A DNA stretch of 17,403 nt from Promethearchaeota archaeon. GTDB taxonomy: Archaea > Asgardarchaeota > Lokiarchaeia > Sigynarchaeales > MK-D1. Under the pieces are notes generated by a model. The model saw nothing but the letters and a program-made list of their open reading frames with translations, was not told where the DNA came from and searched no databases. Location of the stretch: the NCBI GenBank assembly GCA_016839865.1, contig JAEOTN010000539.1:1-17403 (forward strand). The letters run 5' to 3'. Each line of letters starts with the position of its first letter. Positions within the stretch are counted from its first letter, which is position 1. A program made the position numbers and the translations under genes. This document shows positions 7,567 through 14,830 of this stretch, in pieces.

Positions 7567-8280
7567 TTAAGATATTGGTGGTTTATTGACATAATTCTGG
7601 ATTTCAGAGATGTGTAACTGTCCGGGTGCTGTAGGTTTACTTATATGACCATAGGTGAAAACACATCCATTTCGTATTGATTGGATTCTTGTGAGTTTTC
7701 CAAGTTCTCCCATACCAAAACAGATTAAATTAACTCCTTGAGCATATTTTGAATAAAAATGATGTAAAGTGGTGTTATCTTCTTTATTTTTGACCATAAA
7801 TACCATTTTTAATATATTTTTTTCATTCCATGAAAATTTCGGGAGGAGTTGGATAAAATATTCACATAAATCTGAGATCGTATCAATTTGGGGGGTGCTA
7901 TCCCAATCATGATAGGAATATATAATGGGGACTTGTTCTTGAGTCGCTATTTCTGCTAATATAGCTAAAACAGATTGTTTAATATTACTATCTAAATCTA
8001 TATAATGAGGTTTATGTTTAATCAGTCTTTGAACGATGGAAAAATAATTTTCTTCAAGATCATCGTAAAAATAAGTAAATACCATCTGCAAATTATGGGA
8101 TTCTATTAAATTTTTTATCCTGTCAATAAGATTATCAGTAATTGCTCCGGAATAGTAATCAAATCTGACTTCAACTGATGTGATCCTATGATATTCTGAT
8201 GTTAGTTCCTCTAAATTATCTTCAAATTGTTTTTCAGAGATAAATGGAATTGAAGTTATGACTTTTTTCAGTAATTCCAT
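7567..8280 (-). CDS. aroD: Type I 3-dehydroquinate dehydratase
   Basis: A 237-residue class I dehydroquinase that forms a Schiff base and dehydrates 3-dehydroquinate to 3-dehydroshikimate. Key residues visible: EVRFD with E37 and R39; YSYHDWDSTP with catalytic H124; the Schiff-base lysine K158 in ILKMV; GMGELGKLTR with R198; and the C-terminal TAPGQLHI with Q221. Oddly, the segment that normally reads T-x-R-x(3,4)-EGG reads TYFYDDLEEN (69-78), so an arginine that contacts substrate in well-studied enzymes seems to be absent. The ATG is preceded by AGAGGA and lies 28 bases after the stop of the aminotransferase gene, so the two likely form an operon. AroE and AroK nearby carry out the next two steps. 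Confidence 0.88.
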   Translation of the reverse strand: MELLKKVITSIPFISEKQFEDNLEELTSEYHRITSVEVRFDYYSGAITDNLIDRIKNLIESHNLQMVFTYFYDDLEENYFSIVQRLIKHKPHYIDLDSNIKQSVLAILAEIATQEQVPIIYSYHDWDSTPQIDTISDLCEYFIQLLPKFSWNEKNILKMVFMVKNKEDNTTLHHFYSKYAQGVNLICFGMGELGKLTRIQSIRNGCVFTYGHISKPTAPGQLHISEIQNYVNKPPIS

Positions 8281-8308
8281 GGTATTCCTCTATGTATTAT
8301 ATGAATAA

Positions 8309-9625
8309 TTAATTTGCTTTTCGAGTGTTTTCATACTCTAAAAACAATCTAGCAAATAATTCTGGAACTATTTTCATCCTTTCAGGAGTTTCTACATATG
8401 CTATTCGCATTTGCGTTTTCCCCGGGTTTTCTTTTCCCTTATCTGGACTGTAAAATCCTTTCATTGGTGCTACTAGCAGTGTGAAGTCCTTATCGTCCAG
8501 TTGAATTTTACCTTTCTTGGTACAGTACATAACGAAATCAGTTGTGTCGAATCCTGGTTTTGCGATATTACGAACATCTATTACAGAATAAATAGATGCA
8601 TCTGGGCTAGAAATAATCACTCCTGGTAGCAATTCATGAAATCCTGTGTACAAATTCTTCCCAATTTCTTTGTAATATTCTCTTTGTGAAGAAAACCATT
8701 TTTGAAGGTTTTCATGTGATTCGTGCGCAAGACCCCCGAATACGTATTGGGCTAAAGCTGGAGGGCATAAATTTGCAGTGGCTTCAAATACAGCTTTTTG
8801 ATGGAAATCGTAATTATCTGTGACAAGTGCTCCTATTCGAAGCCCACAGGCATTCCATACTTTTGAAGTAGTTTCTATACTAATTCTTCGTCCTTCAATT
8901 CCAGGAACTTCAACATCCGTTAAACCCCAAATGCTGGAGACTTCATCTTCTGTATAATACAATTCTCTATATGCTTCATCCGAAACCATCCATAAATTGT
9001 ACTTCACACACAGTTCTGCTAGCCTTTTCATCGTTTCGGGATCATAATAATGACCTGCAGGATTATCGTAAGGTATGACAATAAGTGCACCTGGTTTATG
9101 GAGTTCCATCATTTTTTCAATTACTTTAAAATTAGGGAGAGAAAATTTGCCATTCTCTTGAAGTGTACGAGTTATCTTGATCGTCCGTCTTCCTGTGCGT
9201 TTTGCCATAGATAAATAGTTCGTATAAACGGGTTCTATAACCATAAGTGGCTTTTCATTTGAACCAGCGGCTCCGCAGCAACCGAGTACAATAAGTTCCA
9301 TGGCAGCACTACCTCCATCGGTAATCATTGAGTGAAGCTTACTAGTTTCAAATCCTGAAGCTGCAATAACATTCAAGAAAGCTTTATTGGTTTCTTCCAT
9401 ACCTGCAGTCGGTGTATATCTAACTACTCCATTATCAAATGGGTTGTCTTTATTTGACAACATTTTCACTCGTTCTTGCATTAAGGGATGCATAGGAAGA
9501 CTTACATTACCGATAGCAACATTAATTGCGTCAATTTTATCTACGCGGTTTTGAAATTCAATTTGAGCGGAACGAATATCAGAAGGAAGTCGTTTTTGAA
9601 AATGATCAGAGAGAATTGGATCCAT
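8309..9625 (-). CDS. Class I/II PLP-dependent aminotransferase
   Basis: A fold-type I aminotransferase of 438 residues from the ATG at 9625; a TTG six bases earlier would add two residues but has no advantage. Motifs (ATG numbering): GNVSLP near the N-terminus (39-44), RYTPTAGMEE (69-78), SDEAYREL with D216, PYDNPAGHYY with N188 contacting PLP, the internal-aldimine lysine K255 in TTSKVWNACGLRIG, and the carboxylate-binding arginine R407 in QMRIAYVE. The family includes aspartate, aromatic and other aminotransferases, and the amino acceptor cannot be deduced from these motifs. Cotranscription with aroD (28-base gap) makes an aromatic amino acid or prephenate substrate reasonable but unproven. 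A run of Ts followed by AA lies about 25-35 bases before the ATG and could be its TATA box. Confidence 0.88.
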   Translation of the reverse strand: MDPILSDHFQKRLPSDIRSAQIEFQNRVDKIDAINVAIGNVSLPMHPLMQERVKMLSNKDNPFDNGVVRYTPTAGMEETNKAFLNVIAASGFETSKLHSMITDGGSAAMELIVLGCCGAAGSNEKPLMVIEPVYTNYLSMAKRTGRRTIKITRTLQENGKFSLPNFKVIEKMMELHKPGALIVIPYDNPAGHYYDPETMKRLAELCVKYNLWMVSDEAYRELYYTEDEVSSIWGLTDVEVPGIEGRRISIETTSKVWNACGLRIGALVTDNYDFHQKAVFEATANLCPPALAQYVFGGLAHESHENLQKWFSSQREYYKEIGKNLYTGFHELLPGVIISSPDASIYSVIDVRNIAKPGFDTTDFVMYCTKKGKIQLDDKDFTLLVAPMKGFYSPDKGKENPGKTQMRIAYVETPERMKIVPELFARLFLEYENTRKAN

Positions 9626-9668
9626 GGTCAACTATAACATCTTGAGCGTTAAAAAAATAATGAGTTAG

Positions 9669-9680
9669 AAAAAAATAAAA
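9669..9680 (-). terminator. T-tract after the surface-protein gene
   Basis: Read on the minus strand, TTTTATTTTTTT occurs about 30 bases past the stop of the surface-protein gene. Archaeal transcription commonly ends at such T-tracts without a hairpin. It also lies just upstream of the aminotransferase promoter. Confidence 0.4.
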
Positions 9681-9708
9681 TGTTGACAGATAGATTTCAT
9701 CTTTTATG

Positions 9709-10440
9709 TTATGATTGGAATTGACGGATTTTTTTCATTTTTCGGGATGCAAAAATCAAGATAATTATTGTAATCCCGATAAACCCAATCAATCCATAAA
9801 CGGGATACCCTGGGAGTACTTTTTTACAATCCCCCGGATATGTCTTAATGTACCAACCATCATCAATAGTTTGCAAAGTATCAGTAGTTCCCCCCAATGT
9901 TATATTGCATTCTAAATAGATGGATGTTTTCCAACAATCAGATGTGTTAAATGCATTTGCATAGCCGAAAGGTGCTAAAGTTTCGACACAATTATCAATA
10001 ACTATAAGTTTGGATGTATTACAGAAGAATTGTGCATCAAGAATATCTCCTTCTTTAAGCAATTCTTTTGTCTGTTCCCTCAACACCGTTATATTAGATA
10101 CATTGTATGATGCTTTTAGACTTTGATTGAGAAATAAACTCATAATCCCTTCCGAATCGTTATGGGCTTCTTGTGAACCACTCACACGATATTCCAAAGA
10201 GATATTGTACTCTTGTAGAGTGCTATTTGGCGTTGATCCAGTAACATTAAGGAAGAGTTCCCAAGTAGGATATCCTTCATCACTTGGCTTTTGATACACA
10301 TGATAGGACACAATTTCTTCACTATAATAAATCTCATTTGTACTTGCACTAATGGGTTGGAGAAACACTTGAACTAAAACAATATATATGAGAAGTGAAA
10401 TTGATACAAACAACTTTTTCCCAATTAGTATTTTTTTCAT
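9709..10440 (-). CDS. Membrane-anchored, sequon-rich surface protein of unknown family
   Basis: A 243-residue protein with an N-terminal signal sequence (basic MKK-K start, hydrophobic 9-28, likely cleavage after about residue 32), an extracellular domain (33-212) and one C-terminal transmembrane helix (about 214-231) followed by a basic stop-transfer tail RKMKKIR. The outside part contains ten N-X-S/T sequons (such as NVT, NST, NIS, NQS, NVS, NIT, NTS) and five cysteines, so it is probably heavily N-glycosylated and perhaps disulfide-linked. That pattern fits an archaeal cell-surface protein with type I topology. No enzymatic motif is evident and I do not recognise a family. The ribosome site GGAGGAGG (10445-10452) is strong, implying good expression. 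It has its own promoter-like box and T-tracts on both sides, so it is likely monocistronic. Confidence 0.7.
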   Translation of the reverse strand: MKKILIGKKLFVSISLLIYIVLVQVFLQPISASTNEIYYSEEIVSYHVYQKPSDEGYPTWELFLNVTGSTPNSTLQEYNISLEYRVSGSQEAHNDSEGIMSLFLNQSLKASYNVSNITVLREQTKELLKEGDILDAQFFCNTSKLIVIDNCVETLAPFGYANAFNTSDCWKTSIYLECNITLGGTTDTLQTIDDGWYIKTYPGDCKKVLPGYPVYGLIGFIGITIIILIFASRKMKKIRQFQS

Positions 10441-10444
10441 TTTT

Positions 10445-10452
10445 CCTCCTCC
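10445..10452 (-). promoter_or_regulatory. Strong Shine-Dalgarno site of the surface-protein gene
   Basis: GGAGGAGG on the minus strand lies four bases before the ATG at 10440 and fixes that start. Confidence 0.7.
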
Positions 10453-10474
10453 AAGAAAGTAAAGATCTATTATG

Positions 10475-10490
10475 AATTTAATATCTTCGG
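10475..10490 (-). promoter_or_regulatory. Candidate BRE/TATA promoter of the surface-protein gene
   Basis: Minus-strand CCGAAGA followed by TATTAAATT resembles BRE plus TATA. The expected start of transcription, about 25 bases on (near 10453), would give a minimal leader beginning at the Shine-Dalgarno site. Confidence 0.45.
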
Positions 10491-10535
10491 GGGTAGGGGA
10501 AAATAATGATAAGGAAATGTTTGGTATTAACTTAC

Positions 10536-10549
10536 AAAAATAAAAAAAA
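10536..10549 (-). terminator. T-tract terminator after adenylate kinase
   Basis: Five bases past the adk stop codon the minus strand reads eight Ts, an A and five Ts. This is a typical archaeal T-tract terminator and separates adk from the surface-protein gene. Confidence 0.5.
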
Positions 10550-10554
10550 GTGAA

Positions 10555-11214
10555 TTACATCTCTAAAATGAATTTCAAGTCTTCTGGGGTAGCTTTCAAT
10601 GTATTCCATTCATCCCCATTCTTCATTGTCAACTTGTCATTAACCCTTATTCCGCTATCCTTGAAGATTTTTATAGCAGGGAATGATTGTTCTTCGTAGG
10701 TATCAATACGACTATTCATTGTTATTTCGTTATCGTCTGCGCGATGTTCAAGAGGTGTAGCTTCACAATCATCGCATTTTCCTTCAATTTTAGGCTTCAA
10801 ATCAGCGTTAAAGACATTATATATTCTTCCACAATTCGGACACGACCATCTCCCTACGACTCGATTAATTAGTTCCTGTCGTGGGATATCCAAAACAACC
10901 ACGATATCAGGAGGAGAAAATTCCAATAATAGGTTAGTTTGGTTAACTGTTCGTGGAAAACCATCCAATAAATAACCCCCTTTTTCCGAATTCAGTCGAT
11001 CCACAACCATATCAATAACTAACTTATCTGGGACTAATTTACCAGCTTCCATAAATTCCTTCGCTTCAAGACCTAATGGGGTTTCTCGTTTCTTATTATC
11101 ACGCAAAATATCTCCGGTAGAAATATGGGGGATATCCGGGAAAAATTTTCTTATTCGTTTAGCTAAAGTGCCTTTACCCGAGGCTGGAGCACCAAAAAGT
11201 ACGATTTTTTTCAT
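10555..11214 (-). CDS. adk: Adenylate kinase with zinc-binding lid
   Basis: A 219-residue adenylate kinase (ATP + AMP to 2 ADP). Motifs: P-loop GAPASGKGT (8-16), AMP-binding STGDILR with R38, LDGFPRT with R88 (83-89), lid start GRW with R122, and HRADDN with R158 and D161 followed by R169 in NSRIDTY. The lid carries a Cys4 zinc site (C125, C128, C147, C150: CPNCG and CDDC), a structural feature of many Gram-positive and other long-form Adk enzymes. Length and lid match the bacterial-type long form rather than the compact trimeric archaeal AdkA. AT-rich sequence about 18-26 bases before the ATG and the absence of a ribosome site suggest a nearly leaderless message. It is transcribed divergently from the beta-helix pair. 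Confidence 0.93.
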   Translation of the reverse strand: MKKIVLFGAPASGKGTLAKRIRKFFPDIPHISTGDILRDNKKRETPLGLEAKEFMEAGKLVPDKLVIDMVVDRLNSEKGGYLLDGFPRTVNQTNLLLEFSPPDIVVVLDIPRQELINRVVGRWSCPNCGRIYNVFNADLKPKIEGKCDDCEATPLEHRADDNEITMNSRIDTYEEQSFPAIKIFKDSGIRVNDKLTMKNGDEWNTLKATPEDLKFILEM

Positions 11215-11300
11215 TATACTATCTCATTATAATTAATTTACAAAAATTATGTAGAAGCAAGTTTCATTGTTTTTAGAATTTTCTTCGATGGAAACCAAGC

Positions 11301-11308
11301 TTTTAATA
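11301..11308 (+). promoter_or_regulatory. Candidate TATA box of the beta-helix operon (leaderless spacing)
   Basis: TTTTAATA is centred about 26 bases before the ATG at 11331, and that gene has no ribosome site. The spacing predicts transcription beginning at or next to the start codon. Confidence 0.4.
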
Positions 11309-11330
11309 CGAAAAGAATGGTTTTTCCAAT

Positions 11331-12155
11331 ATGGCTGAGGAAACAAAAAAGACCAAGGCAAAATTGCAATTTCCAATTTATATCGGACTTTGGATTCCGT
11401 ATTATATACTTAGTATCACTCCATCTATTATTTTAACTTCGTTGTATTGTTATTATTTGCTTTTTCCGTTGCTTTCTTCACCAATTGAATCTACTTTAAG
11501 CACTTTACTCGTCTTTTTTTCTTGTCCCTTGATACTACTTACATTATATATATTCAAACTATTTTGCTCTGCTTCAATGGCGAAATTCTACTATTGGATA
11601 TTTAACAAGGTTCGTCCTCGAAAAGAAATGATTAATGCTCTCCCGCGTGGAGAGACTGCGAAGGATGTGCAAATGTATTGGACAAGAAACTTTTTCCTTA
11701 GAATGATCAAGTGGGAATTCACTAAATGCCCTTTTCCCTGGTTAGTGAATTGGATGTTTAATTATGTGGGTTCGTCAAAAATAGGAAAAAATACGGTGAT
11801 TGATAAGGGGGGGTATATCTGTCAAGAATATCTGGAATTGGGAGAAAATTGTTATACAGGTCCAATGAGTGGTCAAAGCTCGCATGTCAATGAAGGGATC
11901 TATGGTGGATTCACTCTTAAGAAAATAATCATGGGGGATAACTCTGTGTTATGTACTCGTTGTATGTTGGCACCAGGAGTAGAAGTTGGAGATAATACTC
12001 AGATCCTAACAATGAGTGGGGTTACTAAATTCTCGAAATTGAAGCAAAATTCGAATTATTATGGATTACCAGTAGGTCGAATTTCAGATAAACGATTTAA
12101 TAAGTATATCCAGGTACCTGAAGAGTTACAGAAAAAGAAGGAGGTCAAAAAATGA
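11331..12155 (+). CDS. Membrane-anchored left-handed beta-helix (hexapeptide-repeat) protein, copy 1
   Basis: A 274-residue protein with two long N-terminal transmembrane segments (about 16-48 and 57-80), a basic linker with FNKVRPRK, an amphipathic FPWLVNWMF segment (135-143), and a left-handed beta-helix domain (about 147-250) with hexapeptide-like rungs such as SKIGKNTVI, EYLELGENCYTG, KIIMGDNSVL and VEVGDNTQI, ending in GLPVGRIS. Such domains occur in acyltransferases, in gamma-carbonic anhydrases and in membrane-anchored repeats at the C-terminus of some nonribosomal peptide synthetases. A gamma-carbonic anhydrase is unlikely because its three-histidine metal site is not seen. The domain has several cysteines and H185. 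It is the first gene of a pair with a four-base overlap to its paralogue. The true activity is unknown; acyl or aminoacyl transfer at the membrane is inference. Confidence 0.75.
   Translation: MAEETKKTKAKLQFPIYIGLWIPYYILSITPSIILTSLYCYYLLFPLLSSPIESTLSTLLVFFSCPLILLTLYIFKLFCSASMAKFYYWIFNKVRPRKEMINALPRGETAKDVQMYWTRNFFLRMIKWEFTKCPFPWLVNWMFNYVGSSKIGKNTVIDKGGYICQEYLELGENCYTGPMSGQSSHVNEGIYGGFTLKKIIMGDNSVLCTRCMLAPGVEVGDNTQILTMSGVTKFSKLKQNSNYYGLPVGRISDKRFNKYIQVPEELQKKKEVKK
12140..12145 (+). promoter_or_regulatory. Shine-Dalgarno site for the second beta-helix gene, inside the first
   Basis: GGAGGT lies six bases before the ATG at 12152 and within the last codons of copy 1. With the ATGA overlap it indicates coupled translation of the pair. 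Confidence 0.65.
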
Positions 12156-12985
12156 GTTCCATGCCAACAACTCTTCAAGGAGGACCTGTTACTACAAATG
12201 CATTAGTTAGAGGTTGGTATATTATAATCCATATTCTTCTAATCTGGCTATCAGCGCTTCCACCATTGTTTCTCATATGGGTTAGGATTACTTTTGTGCA
12301 ATCCTATAATTGGGTGTTTTTCGTAACTTTACCTATCTTTGTAGTTATGTGGTATTTTGTATGGCTGTTTAGTGCAATTTTCTTTAGTAAAATTTTTCTG
12401 ATTATTGTGAACTTGATTCACAAACCAAAAGAAGGATATTTTCCAAGAGACCGCAAAAATAAAGATTATCGATTTTGGTCACTTCGTGCTACTATCAAGA
12501 AATTTGCATTCTTTATTTGCCATAATTTTCCATTACCATGGTTAGATATTATTGCATTCAAATGGTTTGGAGTAAAAGTGACAATGAGCACATCCCTATT
12601 TGATGCCTGGGTGGATTCTGAATTCATTGAGATTGGAAAACATACCATGATAGGTCAAGGAAGTGTTTTAATGAGCTCTATGGTCACTCGAGATTGGTTA
12701 ATCTTGCGAAAAATTAAAATCGGTGATCATTGCATTATTGGAGGATATTCAGTAGTCGCTCCAGGAACCACAATTGAGGATAATGTGGTGCTTGCTGTCC
12801 ATAGTTCATCTTCTGTGGGGCAGACACTAGAATCTGACTGGGTATACATTGGACAACCTGCAAAACAATATAAAAAAAATGAATTTATGTCAATCGAAGA
12901 AAGTGATGAGTGGCTACGTAAAAAGAAATTAAAATATGAAAACGCACAAACTTCTACTGAAAAATCCAAGGCAACGAAAGAATAA
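12152..12985 (+). CDS. Membrane-anchored left-handed beta-helix (hexapeptide-repeat) protein, copy 2
   Basis: A 277-residue paralogue of the preceding gene with the same plan: two transmembrane segments (about 21-46 and 53-85), a basic linker, an amphipathic FPLPWLDII segment (126-134) aligning with FPWLVNWMF of copy 1, and a beta-helix domain (about 140-240) with rungs EFIEIGKHTMIG, KIKIGDHCIIG, GTTIEDNVVL and a closing YIGQPAKQYK, the usual end signature of hexapeptide transferases. H217 lies in AVHSSS, near the region where transferases often hold a catalytic histidine. The C-terminal tail (248-277) is highly charged and helical. The start is set by GGAGGT and the ATGA overlap. Equal production and matching topology suggest that the two proteins form a hetero-oligomer, since these helices normally trimerise. 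Function and substrate remain unknown. Confidence 0.77.
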   Translation: MSSMPTTLQGGPVTTNALVRGWYIIIHILLIWLSALPPLFLIWVRITFVQSYNWVFFVTLPIFVVMWYFVWLFSAIFFSKIFLIIVNLIHKPKEGYFPRDRKNKDYRFWSLRATIKKFAFFICHNFPLPWLDIIAFKWFGVKVTMSTSLFDAWVDSEFIEIGKHTMIGQGSVLMSSMVTRDWLILRKIKIGDHCIIGGYSVVAPGTTIEDNVVLAVHSSSSVGQTLESDWVYIGQPAKQYKKNEFMSIEESDEWLRKKKLKYENAQTSTEKSKATKE

Positions 12986-13030
12986 AGATATGAATGATAA
13001 ATTTGCTATTTAGCATATAGGAAGATTCCC

Positions 13031-14329
13031 ATGTCTATGACCCAAAAAATTCTTGGTTCCCATATCTTGGTGGATGATAAAGAGAGTCCAAGAATTCCTG
13101 AGATTGGAGAAATTATTGAAGTCGATGTAGATGTTATCATGGTTCATGAGCAATTAGGAGGTAGAATTGCTCCAGAATACAAAAAATTAGGCATTGACTA
13201 TGTGAAAAATCCTGAGCGTGTTGTCTACATACTTGATCATTGGGTTCCGTCACCTTCCATTTCAGCAGCAAATATGCATAAACGTGCAAATGAGTTTGCT
13301 AAGAAGTATAAATTTGAACATGTTTTAGGAGAAAATAAGGGAATTTGCCACACAGTACTTCCTGAGCAAGGTTATATTAGTCCGGGAATGGTAGTAATTG
13401 GATCTGATAGCCACAGCACAACCTATGGTGCGTATAATTGTTTCTCTACGGGTGTAGGGGCTACTGATATATGTAATGTATTTACAACTGGAAATCTATG
13501 GTTTAAAGTTCCAGAACCAATCAATTTTATTATTACTGATACCAAATTCTCAAAAGGAGTATTTGCTAAAGATCTAGCCTTGAGTATATTAGAAAAATAT
13601 GGAGTGGACAAATTAATCTACAAATCCATGGAATATAGCGGTCCGGGACTGTCAAATTTATCAATTCCCTCTAGATGTACACTAGCAAACATGAGTACAG
13701 AAATGGGAGCTAAAAATGCAGTCTTTGAATTTGATTCTATTACTGAACACTGGTTTTTGAATAATTCACAATATTCGTCAAAACATGGAGAACAATTCAA
13801 TCCCGTATATTTTAATGAAGATCTCGAGTTCTCAATAGAACAAATTGATTTATCGGAAGTTCAACCTAAGATTGCGAAACCTTATAGTCCTGATAATGTA
13901 GTTGACCTAGTTGAATGTGAAGGGATTGAACTTGACCAAGGATTTATTGGTAGTTGCACAAATGGAAGTTTGGAAGACTTAAGAGTAGCTGCTTCAATAC
14001 TCCGGGGACAACATATTCATCCACAAACTCGTTGTATCATAATTCCTGCATCTACGCAAATCTATTTGCAATCGTTAAAAGAAGGATTAATCGAAATTTT
14101 CATAAAAGCAGGATGCGTTGTCGGTCCTTCAACTTGTGGTCCATGTTTTGGTGGACATATGGGAGTTTTAGGAGATGGAGAAGTCAGTATTAGCTCTACT
14201 AATCGTAATTACAGAGGTAGGATGGGGAGTTATGATTCACAAGTATATCTTGCATCACCAGCCACTGTTGCTGCTTCAGTTATTAGAGGTAAAATCACAT
14301 CTCCCATAGAATTTATGGAGGGTGACTAA
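13031..14329 (+). CDS. leuC: 3-isopropylmalate dehydratase (or homoaconitase-type) large subunit
   Basis: A 432-residue aconitase-superfamily large subunit of the separate-subunit archaeal/bacterial type. With LeuD it isomerises 2-isopropylmalate to 3-isopropylmalate in leucine synthesis. The [4Fe-4S] cysteines are C309 in GSCTNG and C369 and C372 in GPSTCGPCFGGHMG. Other signatures are ILDHWVPSPS (67-76), ICHTVLPEQGYISPG (105-119), GSDSHSTTYGA (124-134) and NRNYRGRMG (391-399). Length agrees with the roughly 420-residue LeuC2/HacA class. ATG 13031 is preceded by AGGAAGA; a second ATG two codons later is possible. The gene starts 45 bases after the beta-helix pair, so it may be read from that transcript or its own. 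Large-subunit sequence alone does not separate isopropylmalate dehydratase from homoaconitase or methylmalate dehydratase. Confidence 0.92.
   Translation: MSMTQKILGSHILVDDKESPRIPEIGEIIEVDVDVIMVHEQLGGRIAPEYKKLGIDYVKNPERVVYILDHWVPSPSISAANMHKRANEFAKKYKFEHVLGENKGICHTVLPEQGYISPGMVVIGSDSHSTTYGAYNCFSTGVGATDICNVFTTGNLWFKVPEPINFIITDTKFSKGVFAKDLALSILEKYGVDKLIYKSMEYSGPGLSNLSIPSRCTLANMSTEMGAKNAVFEFDSITEHWFLNNSQYSSKHGEQFNPVYFNEDLEFSIEQIDLSEVQPKIAKPYSPDNVVDLVECEGIELDQGFIGSCTNGSLEDLRVAASILRGQHIHPQTRCIIIPASTQIYLQSLKEGLIEIFIKAGCVVGPSTCGPCFGGHMGVLGDGEVSISSTNRNYRGRMGSYDSQVYLASPATVAASVIRGKITSPIEFMEGD
14318..14326 (+). promoter_or_regulatory. Strong Shine-Dalgarno site for leuD
   Basis: GGAGGGTGA within the last codons of leuC lies three bases before the leuD ATG at 14330 and nearly matches the full archaeal anti-SD complement, indicating coupled high-level translation of the small subunit. 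Confidence 0.65.
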
Positions 14330-14830
14330 ATGAAATTGGTAGAAGGAAAAGTCTGGACATTCGGAGATTTAGTGGATACTGATCTAATTATTCCGCATGC
14401 ATACCTAACTACTGCAAATCCTGAAGAACTTGTTAAACATGCCTTTGAAAGTATATATGAGAATTTTTACAAAAAAGTAAAAAAAGGAGATATTATTGTT
14501 GCAGGACGGAATTTTGGAACCGGATCTTCACGGGAAGAAGCTGTGTATGTAATAAAGCAAATGGGTATCAAAATTGTGATTGCAGACTCTATCGCTCGAA
14601 TTTTTTATAGGAACCTAATTAATTTGGGGGTATATGCAATACAACTCCCTGGAATATCCAAGCACATAAAAAATGGAGAAATTGTAACTGTAAATTTTGA
14701 AAAAGGAGTTATTACAAACACATCTAGTTCTCAATCCTTTAATTTTCAACCTTTTCCAGATTATATTTCAAACATAATTAACTTCGGTGGTACTATTAAC
14801 TATTTGAAAGCAAGATTAAGGAAACATTAA
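14330..14830 (+). CDS. leuD: 3-isopropylmalate dehydratase (or homoaconitase-type) small subunit
   Basis: A 166-residue swivelling small subunit partnering LeuC. The ATG directly follows the LeuC stop (TAAATG). Signatures: DLVDTDLIIPHAYLTT (13-28), GRNFGTGSSREEAV (59-72) carrying the substrate-binding serine and arginine, and ADSIARIFYRNLINLG. In methanogen paralogues a loop starting YL (Y25-L26 here) discriminates substrates: as I recall, the homoaconitase form reads YLRT and the isopropylmalate form lacks the arginine. Here it reads YLTT, so isopropylmalate is favoured but not proven. The ilvE gene in the same window supports a branched-chain role. The last 15 bases overlap the convergent HD-domain gene. 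No other leucine-pathway gene (leuA, leuB) is visible. Confidence 0.91.
   Translation: MKLVEGKVWTFGDLVDTDLIIPHAYLTTANPEELVKHAFESIYENFYKKVKKGDIIVAGRNFGTGSSREEAVYVIKQMGIKIVIADSIARIFYRNLINLGVYAIQLPGISKHIKNGEIVTVNFEKGVITNTSSSQSFNFQPFPDYISNIINFGGTINYLKARLRKH

Noticed and set aside
9631..9631. TTG start for the class I/II aminotransferase
   Set aside because: It adds only two residues before an ATG at 9625 and has no better ribosome site or promoter spacing.
6358..9631. A single operon running from the aminotransferase through aroD to the DRG gene
   Set aside because: Aminotransferase and aroD are close (28 bases), but 78 AT-rich bases with a possible TATA-like element lie before the DRG gene, which is normally an independent housekeeping gene; cotranscription cannot be excluded.
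12727..12969. 80-residue minus-strand ORF opposite the second beta-helix gene
   Set aside because: It mirrors the hexapeptide region of the sense gene; no start signal or family features.
11331..12985. Gamma-carbonic anhydrase identity for the beta-helix proteins
   Set aside because: Neither copy shows the three spaced histidines of the gamma-carbonic anhydrase metal site, and both carry N-terminal membrane segments.
13954..14193. 79-residue plus-strand ORF inside leuC
   Set aside because: It is a different frame of the iron-sulfur region of leuC, with implausible composition rich in Arg, Ser and Trp; leuC is clearly the coding frame.
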